A stretch of 64,000 nt of DNA, taken from CAWATZ01 sp963784995 (GTDB lineage Bacteria; Planctomycetota; Planctomycetia; Gemmatales; Gemmataceae). Numbering within the stretch: position 1 is the stretch's first letter; the number at the start of each line of letters is the position of its first letter. The stretch covers positions 558,001-622,000 of the forward strand of contig CAWATZ010000013.1 in assembly GCA_963784995.1 (NCBI GenBank), in the 5' to 3' direction. Both the position numbers and the translations under genes were made by a program. Of the stretch, positions 48,657 through 58,417 are shown piece by piece. The notes under the pieces were generated by a model. It searched no databases and was not told the DNA's origin. It saw only the letters and a list, made by a program, of their open reading frames with translations.

Positions 48657-51560
48657 TCACGGCTTGTACGTGATCCACATCGGCGAGCCCCAGGCGAGGT
48701 TGGTGTCGGCCTGCTCGACCCGCACGTAATACATGCTCTCCTTGCCTTCGTTTGGATCCATGTCCGTGAAGGTCAGCTTGACTTGCGTCTGCTTCGGCTC
48801 GGCGACGTAGACGTACTTGTTGTCGCGGATCACGTGGACCTTGGCGATCGGCCCGGTGCCGGTAATGGTGACGTTCAGCGTCGGCTTCTTCGCCGTGGTG
48901 AACACGTCGCCCATGATGTTGGATCCGGAGCGAACGTCCAGCAGGATGTTGTCGGTCGCCGCGTAGCTGTGACGCTTCTTGAAAGCGTCGATGATCCCCT
49001 GGCGCGACACCTCCTCGACCAGCACCATGCCATAACTCATGTGCGTGCTGACGTGGTCGCTGGAACTCTGGAAGCCGAGCTTGTAGCCACGGTCCCAGGC
49101 GTGGTTGAGATAGCCGTCCGGCTTGTAACCGCCGATCTGCGTTTCCGCGGTCGCGGCACGCGGAGCGTCCAGACGCTCGTAATTGTGCCGATGGCCCTGG
49201 TAAATCTCCACGATCGGCTCGACCGTGGGATCGTTGTCGCGCCAGTCGGTGCCCATTGTGGTGCCGCTGGTGTGCGACGAGCAAATGCCGCCGAAGTGCT
49301 TCAGGTAAGCGTACAGCACCTTGGTGTCCGGCGTGCCCTTTTCCTTGTTGCCGGACATGATGTCGCCGCGCGGTAATGGACGGATGCCGCGTTTGGGGAG
49401 AATGACGTTGCGATGGCCGTTAGGATAGACAACGCTGCGCTCGTAGGTGAGCGCGGCCACGAAGGTCGGTGGGTTCTGGTAGAGGTCGGTCATCTTTTGC
49501 GTTTGCCACCAGCAGAACTCGTGACCAAAGCCGTTGTCGTGGTCGCCGCAGCCGATCCAGTCCATCGTGCCGGCGTCCAGACCATAACGCCAGACGTCCT
49601 CCAGCATGCCGTCGCCATCGTTGTGGGACGTGTACTCCGTGTGCCGGTGGAACTCGCCGCGGATGATTTGCAGCTTCTTGCCGCTCGCCTCGATGCTGGC
49701 CGCACGCAGGCGGGCAACGTCTTCGGCTTCATTGGGATGGACCGGCTTCAGTGCCGGTTCCTCCGGTGGCGAGTCAGCTGCCAGCTCCAGGGCGTTCACC
49801 GGGCTGCTCGCGCTCATCAGGGTCGCAAACACGTCGCTCTGCTTGCGGTTCTGAGTGCGGATGCGGTTGTCGCCGCTGTAGACAGTCAGGATGCTCTTGC
49901 CCAACGGCACAGCTCCGGGCCGGTTGTCCATGATGTTCGCCGATTCCATCAGCGTGCGAGCGGGCGACCACTGCTTGCCGTCGTAGCGGCAGATGAAACT
50001 GTTCCACACCTCACCGGCCGCGCCAGGCAAGGGATGGTGACGGACAAACAGCCAGACGCCGCCCGCTTCGTCCACGGTTAGACGCGGGCAGCTCTTGTTG
50101 CGTACGAGCTTGCTCGCCGTGAAGGCCTTTTCCAGGTCGCCGGCGGGCTGCTGCAGCTTGCCGTCCGCCAGGCATTTGACCTTGACGGTGCGCTTCAGAT
50201 AGAGCGGGTTGCCGAGGTTCTTCACCGGGATCTTGTTCGGAGTGTTGTTGGCATAGTCCTTGCCCCACTGCTCGTCGCCTTGCTCATAGGCGATCCAGAC
50301 GCGATCCTTGCTATCGCACACAAGGTGCGGCCGAGCCTCAAAACGTGCCGAGGTCGCAATGGGAATCGTCTTCGACTCCTTGCCGGCCACGAACATTGCG
50401 ACGTCGTAGTTGCCCTTGTCGTAGGTGTCGTAAGCAACGTAGACGTTCCCTTTGGAATCCGCCGTGATGGCCGGGCTCCAGTCGTTGGCCTTGCTCGTGG
50501 AAATAACGCGCGGCTGACTCCAGGGATGGCCCTCGGCCAGGGCGGCCAGGACGATCTCGAAGTTGTCCTTGCGCCAGCTCTGCCAGGCCAGCCAGACGAC
50601 GCCATTGGAATCGGTCGTGGCCACGACGTGGAAATCCGAGCCGGGGGATTTGGTCAACTGGTGGATCTTCGACCATTCACCCTTGGGATTGGTCTTGCTC
50701 GGCGGGGTGTAATGGCGATGGAAGATCTCCCAGTCGCCGCCTTCCACTTGCTGGCTCCAGGCGACCCAGACGTTGCCCTTGCCGTCCACCGTCACGGTCG
50801 GCCGCCAGGCGCTGACCAGAGGTTCGCTGACCTCCAATGCGGGGGACCACGCCTTGCCGTCGAAGTGCATCAGGAGGACCGTATCGCCATTGTTCGTGGG
50901 CTTCAGGCCGTCGAACTCGCCCTTTAGCAGCCGTTCCGGGACGTAGTCTGGACCTGGCTGGTATTCGAGGTACGTCATCCAGGCGGTGCCGTCGGGGGCC
51001 CGGGCGAGGGCGGGGTAATCGTCCTCCGTTTCCTTGCCCGTCAGGCGGACGGCCCCATCCTGGTAGGCGACGGAGACCTGGTCGTCGAGGTATTTCTTTT
51101 CCTTGGCGTCGGCGACGTCGGCCAGCTTGAACTCCACCTTGCCCTTCGGGGTCGTCAGGGTCACGACGGCGGTGGGCGGACTGTCCAGGTTCAGCTGCAG
51201 CCGGGGCGTGACGAGCGCCATGGCTTGCATTTTTTGGAGGACGGTTCGGCCGGTGAACCTGGTCCCGGTGACTGACGCCATGGGACCGCCGCCGGCGATG
51301 GTGAAGTCAAGGATGCGCCCTTCGGACACCGTGACCTGGCCACCCCAGGGAGTGCCTTCTTTGTCTTTGAGCCCCAGCCGGATCTCCAGACCCACGAGGT
51401 TGGAGGGCATGGCAATGGCCTTGCCCTCGGCCCGCGGTTTGCGGGCTGGTTTCTCCTGGGTCTCGGCCTGGGGAGTAGGCCGAAAGCCGACGATCGCGAC
51501 GATCAGGACGCCCAAGGTGATGGCCCCGGCAACACTTCTGCGAAGCGGTGCGCGACTCAT
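48657..51560 (-). CDS. Exported DUF3604 protein with beta-propeller-like N-terminal half
   Basis: 967 residues in one unbroken frame. Signal segment AGAITLGVLIVAIVGF. Residues ~210-560 hold repeats of the type DGTAWMTYLEYQPG, GNVWVAWSQQ, NGVVWLAWQSW, GNVYVAYDTYD, DRVWIAYEQGD, suggesting a propeller. Residues ~620-967 are DUF3604, a PHP-like metal-binding domain: GEFHRHTEYTSHNDGDGMLE, WIGCGDHDNGFGHEFCWWQT, GGICSSHTSGTTMGTDW, SSDHVSTHMSYG. The His/Asp set suggests a phosphoesterase-type active site. It probably acts at the cell surface; substrate unknown. Confidence 0.85.
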   Translation of the reverse strand: MSRAPLRRSVAGAITLGVLIVAIVGFRPTPQAETQEKPARKPRAEGKAIAMPSNLVGLEIRLGLKDKEGTPWGGQVTVSEGRILDFTIAGGGPMASVTGTRFTGRTVLQKMQAMALVTPRLQLNLDSPPTAVVTLTTPKGKVEFKLADVADAKEKKYLDDQVSVAYQDGAVRLTGKETEDDYPALARAPDGTAWMTYLEYQPGPDYVPERLLKGEFDGLKPTNNGDTVLLMHFDGKAWSPALEVSEPLVSAWRPTVTVDGKGNVWVAWSQQVEGGDWEIFHRHYTPPSKTNPKGEWSKIHQLTKSPGSDFHVVATTDSNGVVWLAWQSWRKDNFEIVLAALAEGHPWSQPRVISTSKANDWSPAITADSKGNVYVAYDTYDKGNYDVAMFVAGKESKTIPIATSARFEARPHLVCDSKDRVWIAYEQGDEQWGKDYANNTPNKIPVKNLGNPLYLKRTVKVKCLADGKLQQPAGDLEKAFTASKLVRNKSCPRLTVDEAGGVWLFVRHHPLPGAAGEVWNSFICRYDGKQWSPARTLMESANIMDNRPGAVPLGKSILTVYSGDNRIRTQNRKQSDVFATLMSASSPVNALELAADSPPEEPALKPVHPNEAEDVARLRAASIEASGKKLQIIRGEFHRHTEYTSHNDGDGMLEDVWRYGLDAGTMDWIGCGDHDNGFGHEFCWWQTQKMTDLYQNPPTFVAALTYERSVVYPNGHRNVILPKRGIRPLPRGDIMSGNKEKGTPDTKVLYAYLKHFGGICSSHTSGTTMGTDWRDNDPTVEPIVEIYQGHRHNYERLDAPRAATAETQIGGYKPDGYLNHAWDRGYKLGFQSSSDHVSTHMSYGMVLVEEVSRQGIIDAFKKRHSYAATDNILLDVRSGSNIMGDVFTTAKKPTLNVTITGTGPIAKVHVIRDNKYVYVAEPKQTQVKLTFTDMDPNEGKESMYYVRVEQADTNLAWGSPMWITYKP

Positions 51561-51661
51561 TGGCAGCTCCTTCCTTGCGTTTGAAGGTAATGAATGGCGC
51601 GGTCAGTTGAGTCTAGAAATACCATCCCGATGAGGGGGAACGCAAGAAGAATGCGGGAAAT

Positions 51662-52078
51662 TTACTCGCGTGATTCGGGCAACGCCAGGTGCAGCCGCCG
51701 GAGCAGTGGGCCCACTTCCTCCATCAGTGCCAGCGTCGCGTGGTTCAGCGGCCGGGGGGTGAAGTCGAAGTGGCAAAGGACGCCGAAGAGCTGGCCTTCC
51801 TCATCCGTCAGCGAGACGCTGCAATACGACTGCACAAACCGCTTCTGGAGGGGATCGTTGAGGAACACGCCGAAGGGCGGACCGAACACCAGATTGGGAC
51901 AGGACTCGGCACAGGGGTTGAAGCGGTCGTAGAAATAGAGGGTGGCTCCCTGGCGGTTGTGGTGGTGCAGAGCGGTGAAGCGGTGCGAGGTCAGCCCGTT
52001 GAGGAAAACGAGCAGCGACCGGATCCCGCGTCCAAGCAGGATCGATTCCATGCTGGCAAAGGCGTCGCGAAGGTTCAT
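51662..52078 (-). CDS. GAF-like domain protein
   Basis: 138 residues from the ATG at 52076-52078. Helical start (FASMESILLGRGIRSLLVFL), then YFYDRFNPCAESCPNLVFGP, RFVQSYCSVSLTDEEGQLFG and VLCHFDFTPRPLN, which matches the GAF pattern of a catalogue strand (Y/CSVSLTDEEGxLxGVLCHFD). It stands alone without an effector domain, so it may be a small sensor or a decayed piece of a signalling protein. It lies between DUF3604 and radical SAM genes, on the same strand. Confidence 0.65.
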   Translation of the reverse strand: MNLRDAFASMESILLGRGIRSLLVFLNGLTSHRFTALHHHNRQGATLYFYDRFNPCAESCPNLVFGPPFGVFLNDPLQKRFVQSYCSVSLTDEEGQLFGVLCHFDFTPRPLNHATLALMEEVGPLLRRLHLALPESRE

Positions 52079-52208
52079 TCCACGTCCCCCCGGCCCGGCT
52101 GGGTCCGTCTCCACGTCAGGCCCTTGTCCGGGTGGCCGGCACTCAAGTCCTCTGGCAATGTAGCAGGGAACAGCAGAGCTTGCAAACGGATTTCAGGCGA
52201 GCTGTCGC

Positions 52209-53144
52209 TCAAACCGTCCGCAGCGGCATCCGCTCTGTCCCCGCCCCCTCTGGTCCGAAGAACATCCCGCAGGAGGCGGCCACGTCGAACCCCACCCGGG
52301 CGATGACGCTGACCCGGGCGTTCGGCAGCCGCGAGCGGTAGATCGCCGCGTTGCGCTCGATGACTTCCTCGCCTGGCTCGACGCCGTGCCGCGACGGGTC
52401 GTGCGGGTTGTAGCGCACAATGTTGACGTGGACCATCAGCCCGCGCTCTTCCAGTGCATCGCAGATGGCATGCACGTCGCCCTCGCTGTCGTTCTCCCCC
52501 GCAATGTAGGCATGATGGAGCGAGACCACCTTGTGGGTGCTGCGTTGCCACGACGTGAGCCGGTCCAGCGCCGCCTCGGCCGGCAGCGCCTTCGGCAGCC
52601 AGCGGCGGCGGAAGCGCTCGCTCATGCTGTAGATCGAGTAATAGACGTCGGGGTGAATGGTGAGGAAGACGTCTTCCAGCGGCCGATCCCCCAGCTGTCG
52701 GGGATAGATGGTCGAGACCAGGTGGCGAGGCCGCAAGCCCAGGGCGACGGCCCGCTGTGACAGCTCGCCGAGCAGGGTGTCCGCGTCTGCCACCAGGGTC
52801 TGATTGGCCAGCGGCTCGCCGCGAGCCATGAAGTTGAAGTGAACGACCCGAGCCGGCGAGGCCTCGTGGCGGTAGTGGTCCAGCACCGTTTGGGCCTGCT
52901 CGATCATCTCGCCAATGGTTGCATCGCGGAGGCGGGTCTGCCCGGTGGCGGTCAGGTGGCACATGCGGCAAGCCTGGGCGCAGCCGGTCTGCGACGACAG
53001 ATACACGACGAAGTAATCCGGACAGCGGCGGACGTAGCGGGCCTCGAGCCGGCCCACTTCCACGGGCCGGTCCCAGTTGACCGAGGCGTCCTGGCCGCTT
53101 CTGTACCCGGTGAAACCGGCCTCGGGGAATAGCGAAAGCTGCAT
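52209..53144 (-). CDS. Radical SAM protein, RlmN-like
   Basis: 311 residues from the ATG at 53142-53144 with GGAGGTCGGC upstream; a longer in-frame start at 53234 lies in the hairpin region. The 4Fe-4S ligands are in QTGCAQACRMCHLTATGQ (CxxxCxxC). Then VVHFNFMARGEPLANQ (the GEP motif), HLVSTIYPRQLGD, and KVVSLHHAYIAGENDSEGDV with VHVNIVRYNP. This matches the RlmN/Cfr rRNA adenine methyltransferase subgroup, though it is shorter and the N-terminal accessory domain is reduced. Substrate may be RNA; unproven. Confidence 0.78.
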   Translation of the reverse strand: MQLSLFPEAGFTGYRSGQDASVNWDRPVEVGRLEARYVRRCPDYFVVYLSSQTGCAQACRMCHLTATGQTRLRDATIGEMIEQAQTVLDHYRHEASPARVVHFNFMARGEPLANQTLVADADTLLGELSQRAVALGLRPRHLVSTIYPRQLGDRPLEDVFLTIHPDVYYSIYSMSERFRRRWLPKALPAEAALDRLTSWQRSTHKVVSLHHAYIAGENDSEGDVHAICDALEERGLMVHVNIVRYNPHDPSRHGVEPGEEVIERNAAIYRSRLPNARVSVIARVGFDVAASCGMFFGPEGAGTERMPLRTV

Positions 53145-53205
53145 GCCGACCTCCGTAAAGACGTTGGAGACATTCTCGTGCCGGCGGGAACCGGTTTCAA
53201 GCCCC

Positions 53206-53297
53206 CCGCCACCCCGGGTTGCGCTGCGCTCCACCCGGGGCTTTACTCCTTTGGGGATAGAGCCCCGGGTGGAGCGCAGCGCAACCCGGGGTGGCGG
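53206..53297. repeat. 37-bp perfect inverted repeat, REP-like family B
   Basis: Arms 53206-53242 and 53261-53297 with an 18-nt loop. One arm recurs at 6530-6567. It separates the divergent radical SAM gene and the first nucleotidyltransferase cassette. Confidence 0.88.
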
Positions 53298-53324
53298 AGA
53301 CGACGCAGCGCTACCTGGGGCGTC

Positions 53325-53430
53325 TGGTCCGCCGTGCGCCTGCCGGCTACGCTATTCGGTATGAGGACCGAGGCAACCTCCCTGGACGCAATCCGTCACC
53401 GGCTGCTGGAGGGCGTCCTGCTGCGCCTGG
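53325..53430 (+). repeat. Leader repeat, copy 2
   Basis: Matches copies at 57205-57310, 58418-58525 and (minus) 39357-39458. It includes ~35 bp upstream of the ATG (CGCCTGCCGGCTACGCTATT) and the first ~25 codons of the nucleotidyltransferase. Confidence 0.75.
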
Positions 53431-54161
53431 CCCGGTTGCCCGATGCCGGGGGGTTGGTGCTGCGCGGGGGCATGCTCCTGCGCCACTGGTTCCGGCCGCT
53501 GCCGCGTCCTGCCCTCGATCTCGACCTGGTGGCCCCATCCCCGTTGACCGTCGAGGAAGCGACCCGCCGCTATCTGCCGTTGTTCGCCGACGTGACCGTC
53601 GCCGACGGAGTGGTCTTCGACGTCGATCCGCTCGACGTCGAGGGCATCTGGCAGCACACGGACAACCCCGGAGTACGCGTCCACGCCTGCGGCGCCGTGG
53701 GTGAGGACGTGATCGACTTCCAGGTAGACATCACCGGCGGCCCGCTGCCGCGGCCGGCCCCGGTCTTCGGCGAGCTTCCGATGGCGTGCGGCCAATCCGC
53801 CCGCGTGTGGACGTGCCGGCCCGAGTCAATCGTCGCGCAGAAGGTGCAGGCCCTGTGGCACCTCGGCATGCTGGGCTGGCGACCGAAGGACCTCAACGAC
53901 CTCCGCCTGCTCACGCGGATGCCGATGGACGCCGGCGACCTGCGTGGGGCCATCGCCGCGTACCTTGCGGACATGGGCGGCACCGGGGACGATGCGCGGG
54001 CGGTCTTCGGACCGGGTTCGTGGTGGGGGATGAAACTGTCCTCGGCCCGGTGGCTCGATTTCGCCAAGGCGGCGCGGGGGCAGGACGTGCCCAGAGAACT
54101 GGCACCCGTCGTTGCTGAGGTCGCCGGCCGGCTGAACCCGATCCTGGAGGGAGTGTCATGA
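53361..54161 (+). CDS. AbiEii/AbiGii-like nucleotidyltransferase, cassette A
   Basis: 266 residues from the ATG at 53361. The N-terminal nucleotidyltransferase core has LVLRGGMLLRHWF followed by RPALDLDLVAPSP: the GG and DxD metal-binding motifs of the AbiEii (DUF1814) superfamily. Then ESIVAQKVQALWHLGMLGWR and PKDLNDLRLLTRM, typical of the family. Family toxins transfer nucleotides to tRNA or other targets. The usual AbiEi antitoxin is absent; instead its stop overlaps (ATGA, 54158) a TIGR02996-LRR gene. 80% or so similar to the copy at 58461 by eye. Confidence 0.78.
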   Translation: MRTEATSLDAIRHRLLEGVLLRLARLPDAGGLVLRGGMLLRHWFRPLPRPALDLDLVAPSPLTVEEATRRYLPLFADVTVADGVVFDVDPLDVEGIWQHTDNPGVRVHACGAVGEDVIDFQVDITGGPLPRPAPVFGELPMACGQSARVWTCRPESIVAQKVQALWHLGMLGWRPKDLNDLRLLTRMPMDAGDLRGAIAAYLADMGGTGDDARAVFGPGSWWGMKLSSARWLDFAKAARGQDVPRELAPVVAEVAGRLNPILEGVS

Positions 54162-55636
54162 GCGGTGAACTGGCGAAAGGCTTCCTCGCGGACATCGTCG
54201 AGAACATCGACGACGATACCCCCCGGCTGGTCTATGCCGACTGGCTGACGGAGAACGGCCACGACGACCGCGCCGAGTTCATCCGCGTGCAGATCGAGCG
54301 GGCCCGCCGGCCGGCCTGGGACGCCGCCCAGGTGCGTCTGCGCCTGCGCGAGCAGTCGCTGCTGAAACAGAACGGCGAGAAGTGGCTGGCGGAGCTGCCG
54401 GCCATCATTGGGGCGAAGTGGGAGGGGTTCCGCCGGGGCATCGTGGCCGAGGTGTCGTTCGCCAGCTTCGAGGCGCATGCGGGAAAATGCCCACGCCTGC
54501 CGGGCCGTGGCTCCCGTCGAGGCGGTGACCGTCCACTGGCCGCGCCGGCGCGAGCCAAAGAAGAGGTCCCGCCCGATCGCCGAGCTGCGCGAGCTGACGC
54601 TCACGGGCCGGCCATACGGGGCCGAAATCGCCAGGCTATCCCGACTCGCCGCAGCTCTCGACCCTCCGCGTCCTGATCGGTCCTCGGCCTGGATCCCAGG
54701 GACCTGAGCCGGCTGGTCGCCTCGCCCCACCTGGCCGGGCTGCGGGCGCTGCGCCTGGCGTCCAGCGGCCTGGGCACCGCCGGCATTCGCACCCTCACCC
54801 AGGCGGCCACGCTGACGGCCCTGGAGGAGCTGGACCTCTCCGGGCCGACGTATCATGAACAGTACTACGATGATCCGCTCATCAGCACGGCCGGGATGGA
54901 GCTTCTGGCCGGCTGGGCCGGCCTGGCCCACGTGCGTTCCCTGACGCTCTCGGACAGCGACGTCCGCCGGCCCGGCCTGCGAGCGCTGCTCCGATCGCCT
55001 CAGGCGCGTGCGCTCCGGGAGCTGTCCCTGCGAGCCGGCCGGCTCGACGGCGAGTCGATGGCCGAGTTCGGCGACGCCCACCCTGATCTGCGGCTGGAGA
55101 CACTGGACCTCGGCGAAAACATCCTCAAGGAGCTGGGAGTGGAGCACCTCGCCACGGCCCCCTGCCTGAGCGAATTGAAGAAGCTGAGTCTGGACCGGTG
55201 CGAGATTCTCCTGGCCGGTGCCCTCGCTCTGGCGAAGAAGGCGGCCTTCCTCGATGGCCTGCGGCTCCTGGACGTCAGCCACAATCACTTCGGGCCGGCC
55301 GGGCTGACCGCCCTGCTGGAGCGGGAGCCGCCGTGCCTGCACACGCTGCGGATGCGCGACAACGACCTCTTCGACAAGGGAGCGGAGGCCCTGGCCGGGT
55401 CGCTGGCGTCGGACACGCTGCTCGCCGTGGACCTGAGCCAGAACCGCCTGGGGTCCGCCGCCGCCCTGGCTCTGGGCCGGTCAGCGCACCTTCGCGAGCT
55501 GCTCATCCTGCAGCTGTTCGACAACCAGATCGACATGATGGCCGCCGGTGCCCTGGAGACCTCCCCCCTGGGCCAGCGTCTGGCCGTCCTGGACCTGGAT
55601 CCGCGCTGGACGAGTGGGGAAGACATCCCCTTCTGA
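54158..55636 (+). pseudogene. TIGR02996-LRR protein of cassette A, three frameshifts
   Basis: ATG at 54158 overlaps the nucleotidyltransferase stop. TIGR02996: AKGFLADIVENIDDDTPRLV, YADWLTENGHDDRAEFIRVQ. Compared with the intact copy at 59261, the frame changes near 54470 (to ENAHACRAVAPVEAVTVHWP), near 54640 (to PDSPQLSTLRVLIG) and near 54690 (to DLSRLVASPHLAGLRALRLA), then runs to 55636 with LRRs such as LRELSLRAGRLDGESMAEFG. Three breaks within 220 bp while the sister copy is intact suggest true decay, though assembly error in a duplicated region is possible. Confidence 0.7.
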
Positions 55637-55701
55637 GGTTCCTTGCTTCCAGCGTGAGTTGAACCCCCGAGAGCTGCTGCGTTTGGCTGGAAAGCACAAT
55701 C

Positions 55702-57054
55702 TCACCTTTGCCTCAGGATGAGGTCCAACACCCAACACCTGCGGGCATGAGGCCCCCGGTCGCGCAGGTGCGCCAGGATCGCTTCCTCGACGCCCCCTGC
55801 ATCCTCGAGCGCGTCGGCCAGAATAGGCATTGCGTCGAAGGCCCGACCTTCGCGAATCTCCCGGGCTATCCGGACGACCAGGCGGTTGTTCCAGTCCAGC
55901 ACCTCAACTGGGACCCGGGGCAACTCGGGCCGGGGAACACCTTCCGTTCCAGGCATGACCTCCCTCAGCCCCAGGAGCAATTCCTGCTTTTCCGGGTTGA
56001 CGGACAGCACCTGCACTTCGATCTCGTCCCCAACCGCCACACACTCCGAGGCGTTGGCGAGACCCTGCATCCATGACATTTCCGACACGTGGACCAGTCC
56101 CTCCAGTCCCGGGGCCAGCTTCACAAATGCTCCGGAGGACGTCACGGTTACCACCTCGCCCGCCTGGCGGCTGCCGACGGGAAAGCGCTCGGCCAGGTCC
56201 GTCCACGGGTTGGGGGTCTTGTGCTTGAGGCTCAGTGCGATCCGCTCCCTCTCGCGGTCCACGCTCAGGACGTACACCTCGATGGTTTCCTCGATGCGTA
56301 CCAGATCGCGCGGATGGCGGCCGCGGGACCACGCCATGTCCGTGACGTGGAGCAGGCCGTCGATCCCGCCAAGGTCCACGAAGGCACCGAACTCGGCGAC
56401 GTTCTTGACCACGCCCTTGCGGACCTGGCCGGGCTCGATCTCCGCCAGCAAATTCCTTCTGATCGGCCCGAAGGAGATTTCCAGGATCGCCCGCCGGGAG
56501 ACGATGACGGTGCGCCGCGGCTGGTCGATCTTGAGGATTTTGCACTCGATGGTTTGGCCGACGAACGCGGCGAGGTCAGGCGGGCGGCGGACGTCCACCT
56601 GGGAGGCGGGCAGGAAGGCCGGGACGCCAACGTCCACCTGAAGCCCCCCGGTGATCTGTGCGGTTACCTTGGCGGAAACGGTGTCGCCTTCCTTGTGCCG
56701 GCCGACGAACTTCCGCCACTGGTGGTCGAACCGGGCCTTCCGGTAACTGAGCCGGGGAGTCCCGTTCTCCTCGTCGGTGGATTCGATCCACACTTCGACC
56801 GCGTCGCCGGGGCACGGCAAGGCGTTCGGCTCCCACTCCCACCGGCACACCACACCCGGGCCCTTGGCACCGACGTCGATCCACACCTCTCGATCAGTGA
56901 CCCACAACACCCTGCCGGTCACGAGGCCGCGGCCCGGACCGACGAGCGCTGGTTGGGGGGAAGGAAGCGGTTCGTGGAACAGCTCTTCGAGTTGACGGCC
57001 CTCCTCGGGGGTGTCAAGCTCCCGTATCAAGTTGCGATTTACCATAGCGGACAT
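55702..57054 (-). CDS. S1 RNA-binding protein with a Gemmata-type C-terminal domain
   Basis: 450 residues from the ATG at 57052-57054 (ATG 57045 also possible). Four S1 (OB-fold) domains as in ribosomal protein S1: GLVTGRVLWVTDREVWIDVG, GDTVSAKVTAQITGGLQVDV, GQVRKGVVKNVAEFGAFVDL and GEVVTVTSSGAFVKLAPGLE with LVHVSEMSWMQG. The last ~65 residues are different: NRLVVRIAREIREGRAFDAM, PILADALEDAGGVEEAILAH, CWVLDLILRQR. That module also ends the neighbouring 57399 protein. Probable RNA-binding translation factor with an added unknown domain. Confidence 0.8.
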   Translation of the reverse strand: MSAMVNRNLIRELDTPEEGRQLEELFHEPLPSPQPALVGPGRGLVTGRVLWVTDREVWIDVGAKGPGVVCRWEWEPNALPCPGDAVEVWIESTDEENGTPRLSYRKARFDHQWRKFVGRHKEGDTVSAKVTAQITGGLQVDVGVPAFLPASQVDVRRPPDLAAFVGQTIECKILKIDQPRRTVIVSRRAILEISFGPIRRNLLAEIEPGQVRKGVVKNVAEFGAFVDLGGIDGLLHVTDMAWSRGRHPRDLVRIEETIEVYVLSVDRERERIALSLKHKTPNPWTDLAERFPVGSRQAGEVVTVTSSGAFVKLAPGLEGLVHVSEMSWMQGLANASECVAVGDEIEVQVLSVNPEKQELLLGLREVMPGTEGVPRPELPRVPVEVLDWNNRLVVRIAREIREGRAFDAMPILADALEDAGGVEEAILAHLRDRGPHARRCWVLDLILRQR

Positions 57055-57204
57055 CGTACCACCGACCATCACGGCGCCGCAATGGTGTCGCACCAGCCTT
57101 CCCGCCGCGGTCCGCCATCCACATCGTGACGCAACGCGGGTGATGGTCGCCCCCGGCCTTCTTCGCGTTGGGTATTCTGGTGCCGGGGGCGGTGATTTCA
57201 AGTG

Positions 57205-57402
57205 TGGCGCACCTACCCCGCCGCGCGCCTGCCGGCTACATTGTTCAGCATGGAGACCAAGGCGCCTCCCCTGGACGCGATCCGCCACCGGCTACTGGAG
57301 GGCGTCCTGCTGGTTGGCGAAACACTGAGAGGAGCAGAGAAGTTCGACGCGAAATTGGACCAGCTGAAAAAGGCCACATCTTTCAAGGGGCCAGACCGAT
57401 GA
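57205..57402 (+). pseudogene. Leader repeat copy 3 with a truncated nucleotidyltransferase start
   Basis: Upstream block and ATG (57250) as in copies 2 and 4, then METKAPPLDAIRHRLLEGVL as in the nucleotidyltransferases; after LL the sequence diverges (VGETLRGAEKFDAKLDQLKK) and stops at 57402. The TGA overlaps the ATG of the following gene (57399), so this 50-codon frame could act as a leader peptide for it. Confidence 0.7.
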
Positions 57403-58214
57403 CAGAAGACGAATGGTGGGTCAGCGACAATGTCGATGCGATGCTGAAAGGGTTGCGGAAGTTCCGGCAACGGGTTACGCCTCGCAAGTTGCGGCTGTTG
57501 GCCTGTGGCTGCGCTCGCCGGATTGAGAAGCTGCTGGTCGATGAACGTCTTCGCTGGGGCCTCACAGTCGCCGAGAGACATGCCGACGAGAGCGCCGACG
57601 GGGAGGAACTGAAGGCAGCGCGCAAGGGGGTGCGTGCGGCCTGGAAGCAGCTGTGCGCCGAAGAAAAGGCGGTGGAGAGCGACTGGCAGAAAGTACAGAC
57701 AGTCGCCGACCCGGAAGCCAGGCGAGCGACAGGCGCAGCCTACCACGCGGCAAGGGCAGCCCTCATTGCTTCCGCGGCGATGCTGAAGGTCGTCGAGCCC
57801 CGTTTGTCGCTCCGACAAAATGTCATGCCGACCGGCCGTGCGGCGGTGGCGGCGCAGGATGCCGCCATCCAGGCCGCCTACCTTTCGGGCCAGGAGGAGA
57901 CCGCCCAGCAGTCAGGGAGTGTCGCCTACCGCGCCGAGCGACGTGCGCAGAGCGACATGACCCGGGATCTGTTCGGTTTCCTCTTCCATCAGCCCCTCCT
58001 CGATTCAGGTTGGTTGAAATGGAATCGCGGCCTCGTCAGTCGCCTGGCCCAGGCCATCTACGAGGAGTCCGCCTTCGAGCGCATGCCCATCCTGGGTGAC
58101 GCCTTGGAAGATGCTGGTTGCCAGGATCCCAGCCTCCTCGCTCACTGTCGCGAGCCATTCGGCCACGTCCGCGGCTGCTGGCTGGTGGACCTCATCCTAT
58201 CGAAAGACTGCTGA
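57399..58214 (+). CDS. Gemmata-type MTEDEWW family protein
   Basis: 271 residues from the ATG at 57399, coupled by ATGA overlap to the truncated leader frame. N-terminus MTEDEWWVSDNVDAMLKGLR and KFRQRVTPRKLRLLACGCAR followed by RIEKLLVDERLRWGLTVAER match a planctomycete family (usual form MTEAEWLACTDPxxMLEFLR, CxRxIWHLL). The middle is an Ala-rich helical stretch. The C-terminal module WNRGLVSRLAQAIYEESAFE, RMPILGDALEDAGCQDPSLL, HVRGCWLVDLILSKD is shared with the S1 protein next door. Function unknown. Confidence 0.75.
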   Translation: MTEDEWWVSDNVDAMLKGLRKFRQRVTPRKLRLLACGCARRIEKLLVDERLRWGLTVAERHADESADGEELKAARKGVRAAWKQLCAEEKAVESDWQKVQTVADPEARRATGAAYHAARAALIASAAMLKVVEPRLSLRQNVMPTGRAAVAAQDAAIQAAYLSGQEETAQQSGSVAYRAERRAQSDMTRDLFGFLFHQPLLDSGWLKWNRGLVSRLAQAIYEESAFERMPILGDALEDAGCQDPSLLAHCREPFGHVRGCWLVDLILSKDC

Positions 58215-58215
58215 G

Positions 58216-58329
58216 AGCGTTCGGAAGAAAAGGCGAGCGGCGCGGCGTCAGCCCGCCGATATCCGGCAGCAAGTAGTACCGGCGGGCTTGCGCCGCTCGC
58301 CAGGCCTCGCGCCATTTCTTCCGAACGCT
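58216..58329. repeat. Interrupted inverted repeat (~114 bp)
   Basis: Outer arms 58216-58230 and 58315-58329 (AGCGTTCGGAAGAAA) and inner arms around 58233-58258 and 58280-58300 (GCGAGCGGCGC, GCCCGCCG) pair to a long imperfect hairpin right after the 57399 gene. Possibly a terminator or another REP-like element. Confidence 0.75.
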
Positions 58330-58417
58330 TTAACGAATTGGTCTATCTCGTGCCCTTTGCCCTTGCTGCCGATCAGTTCGACCTTGTCCTTCGCTCCGGC
58401 CGCTCTTTGCAAGAGTG

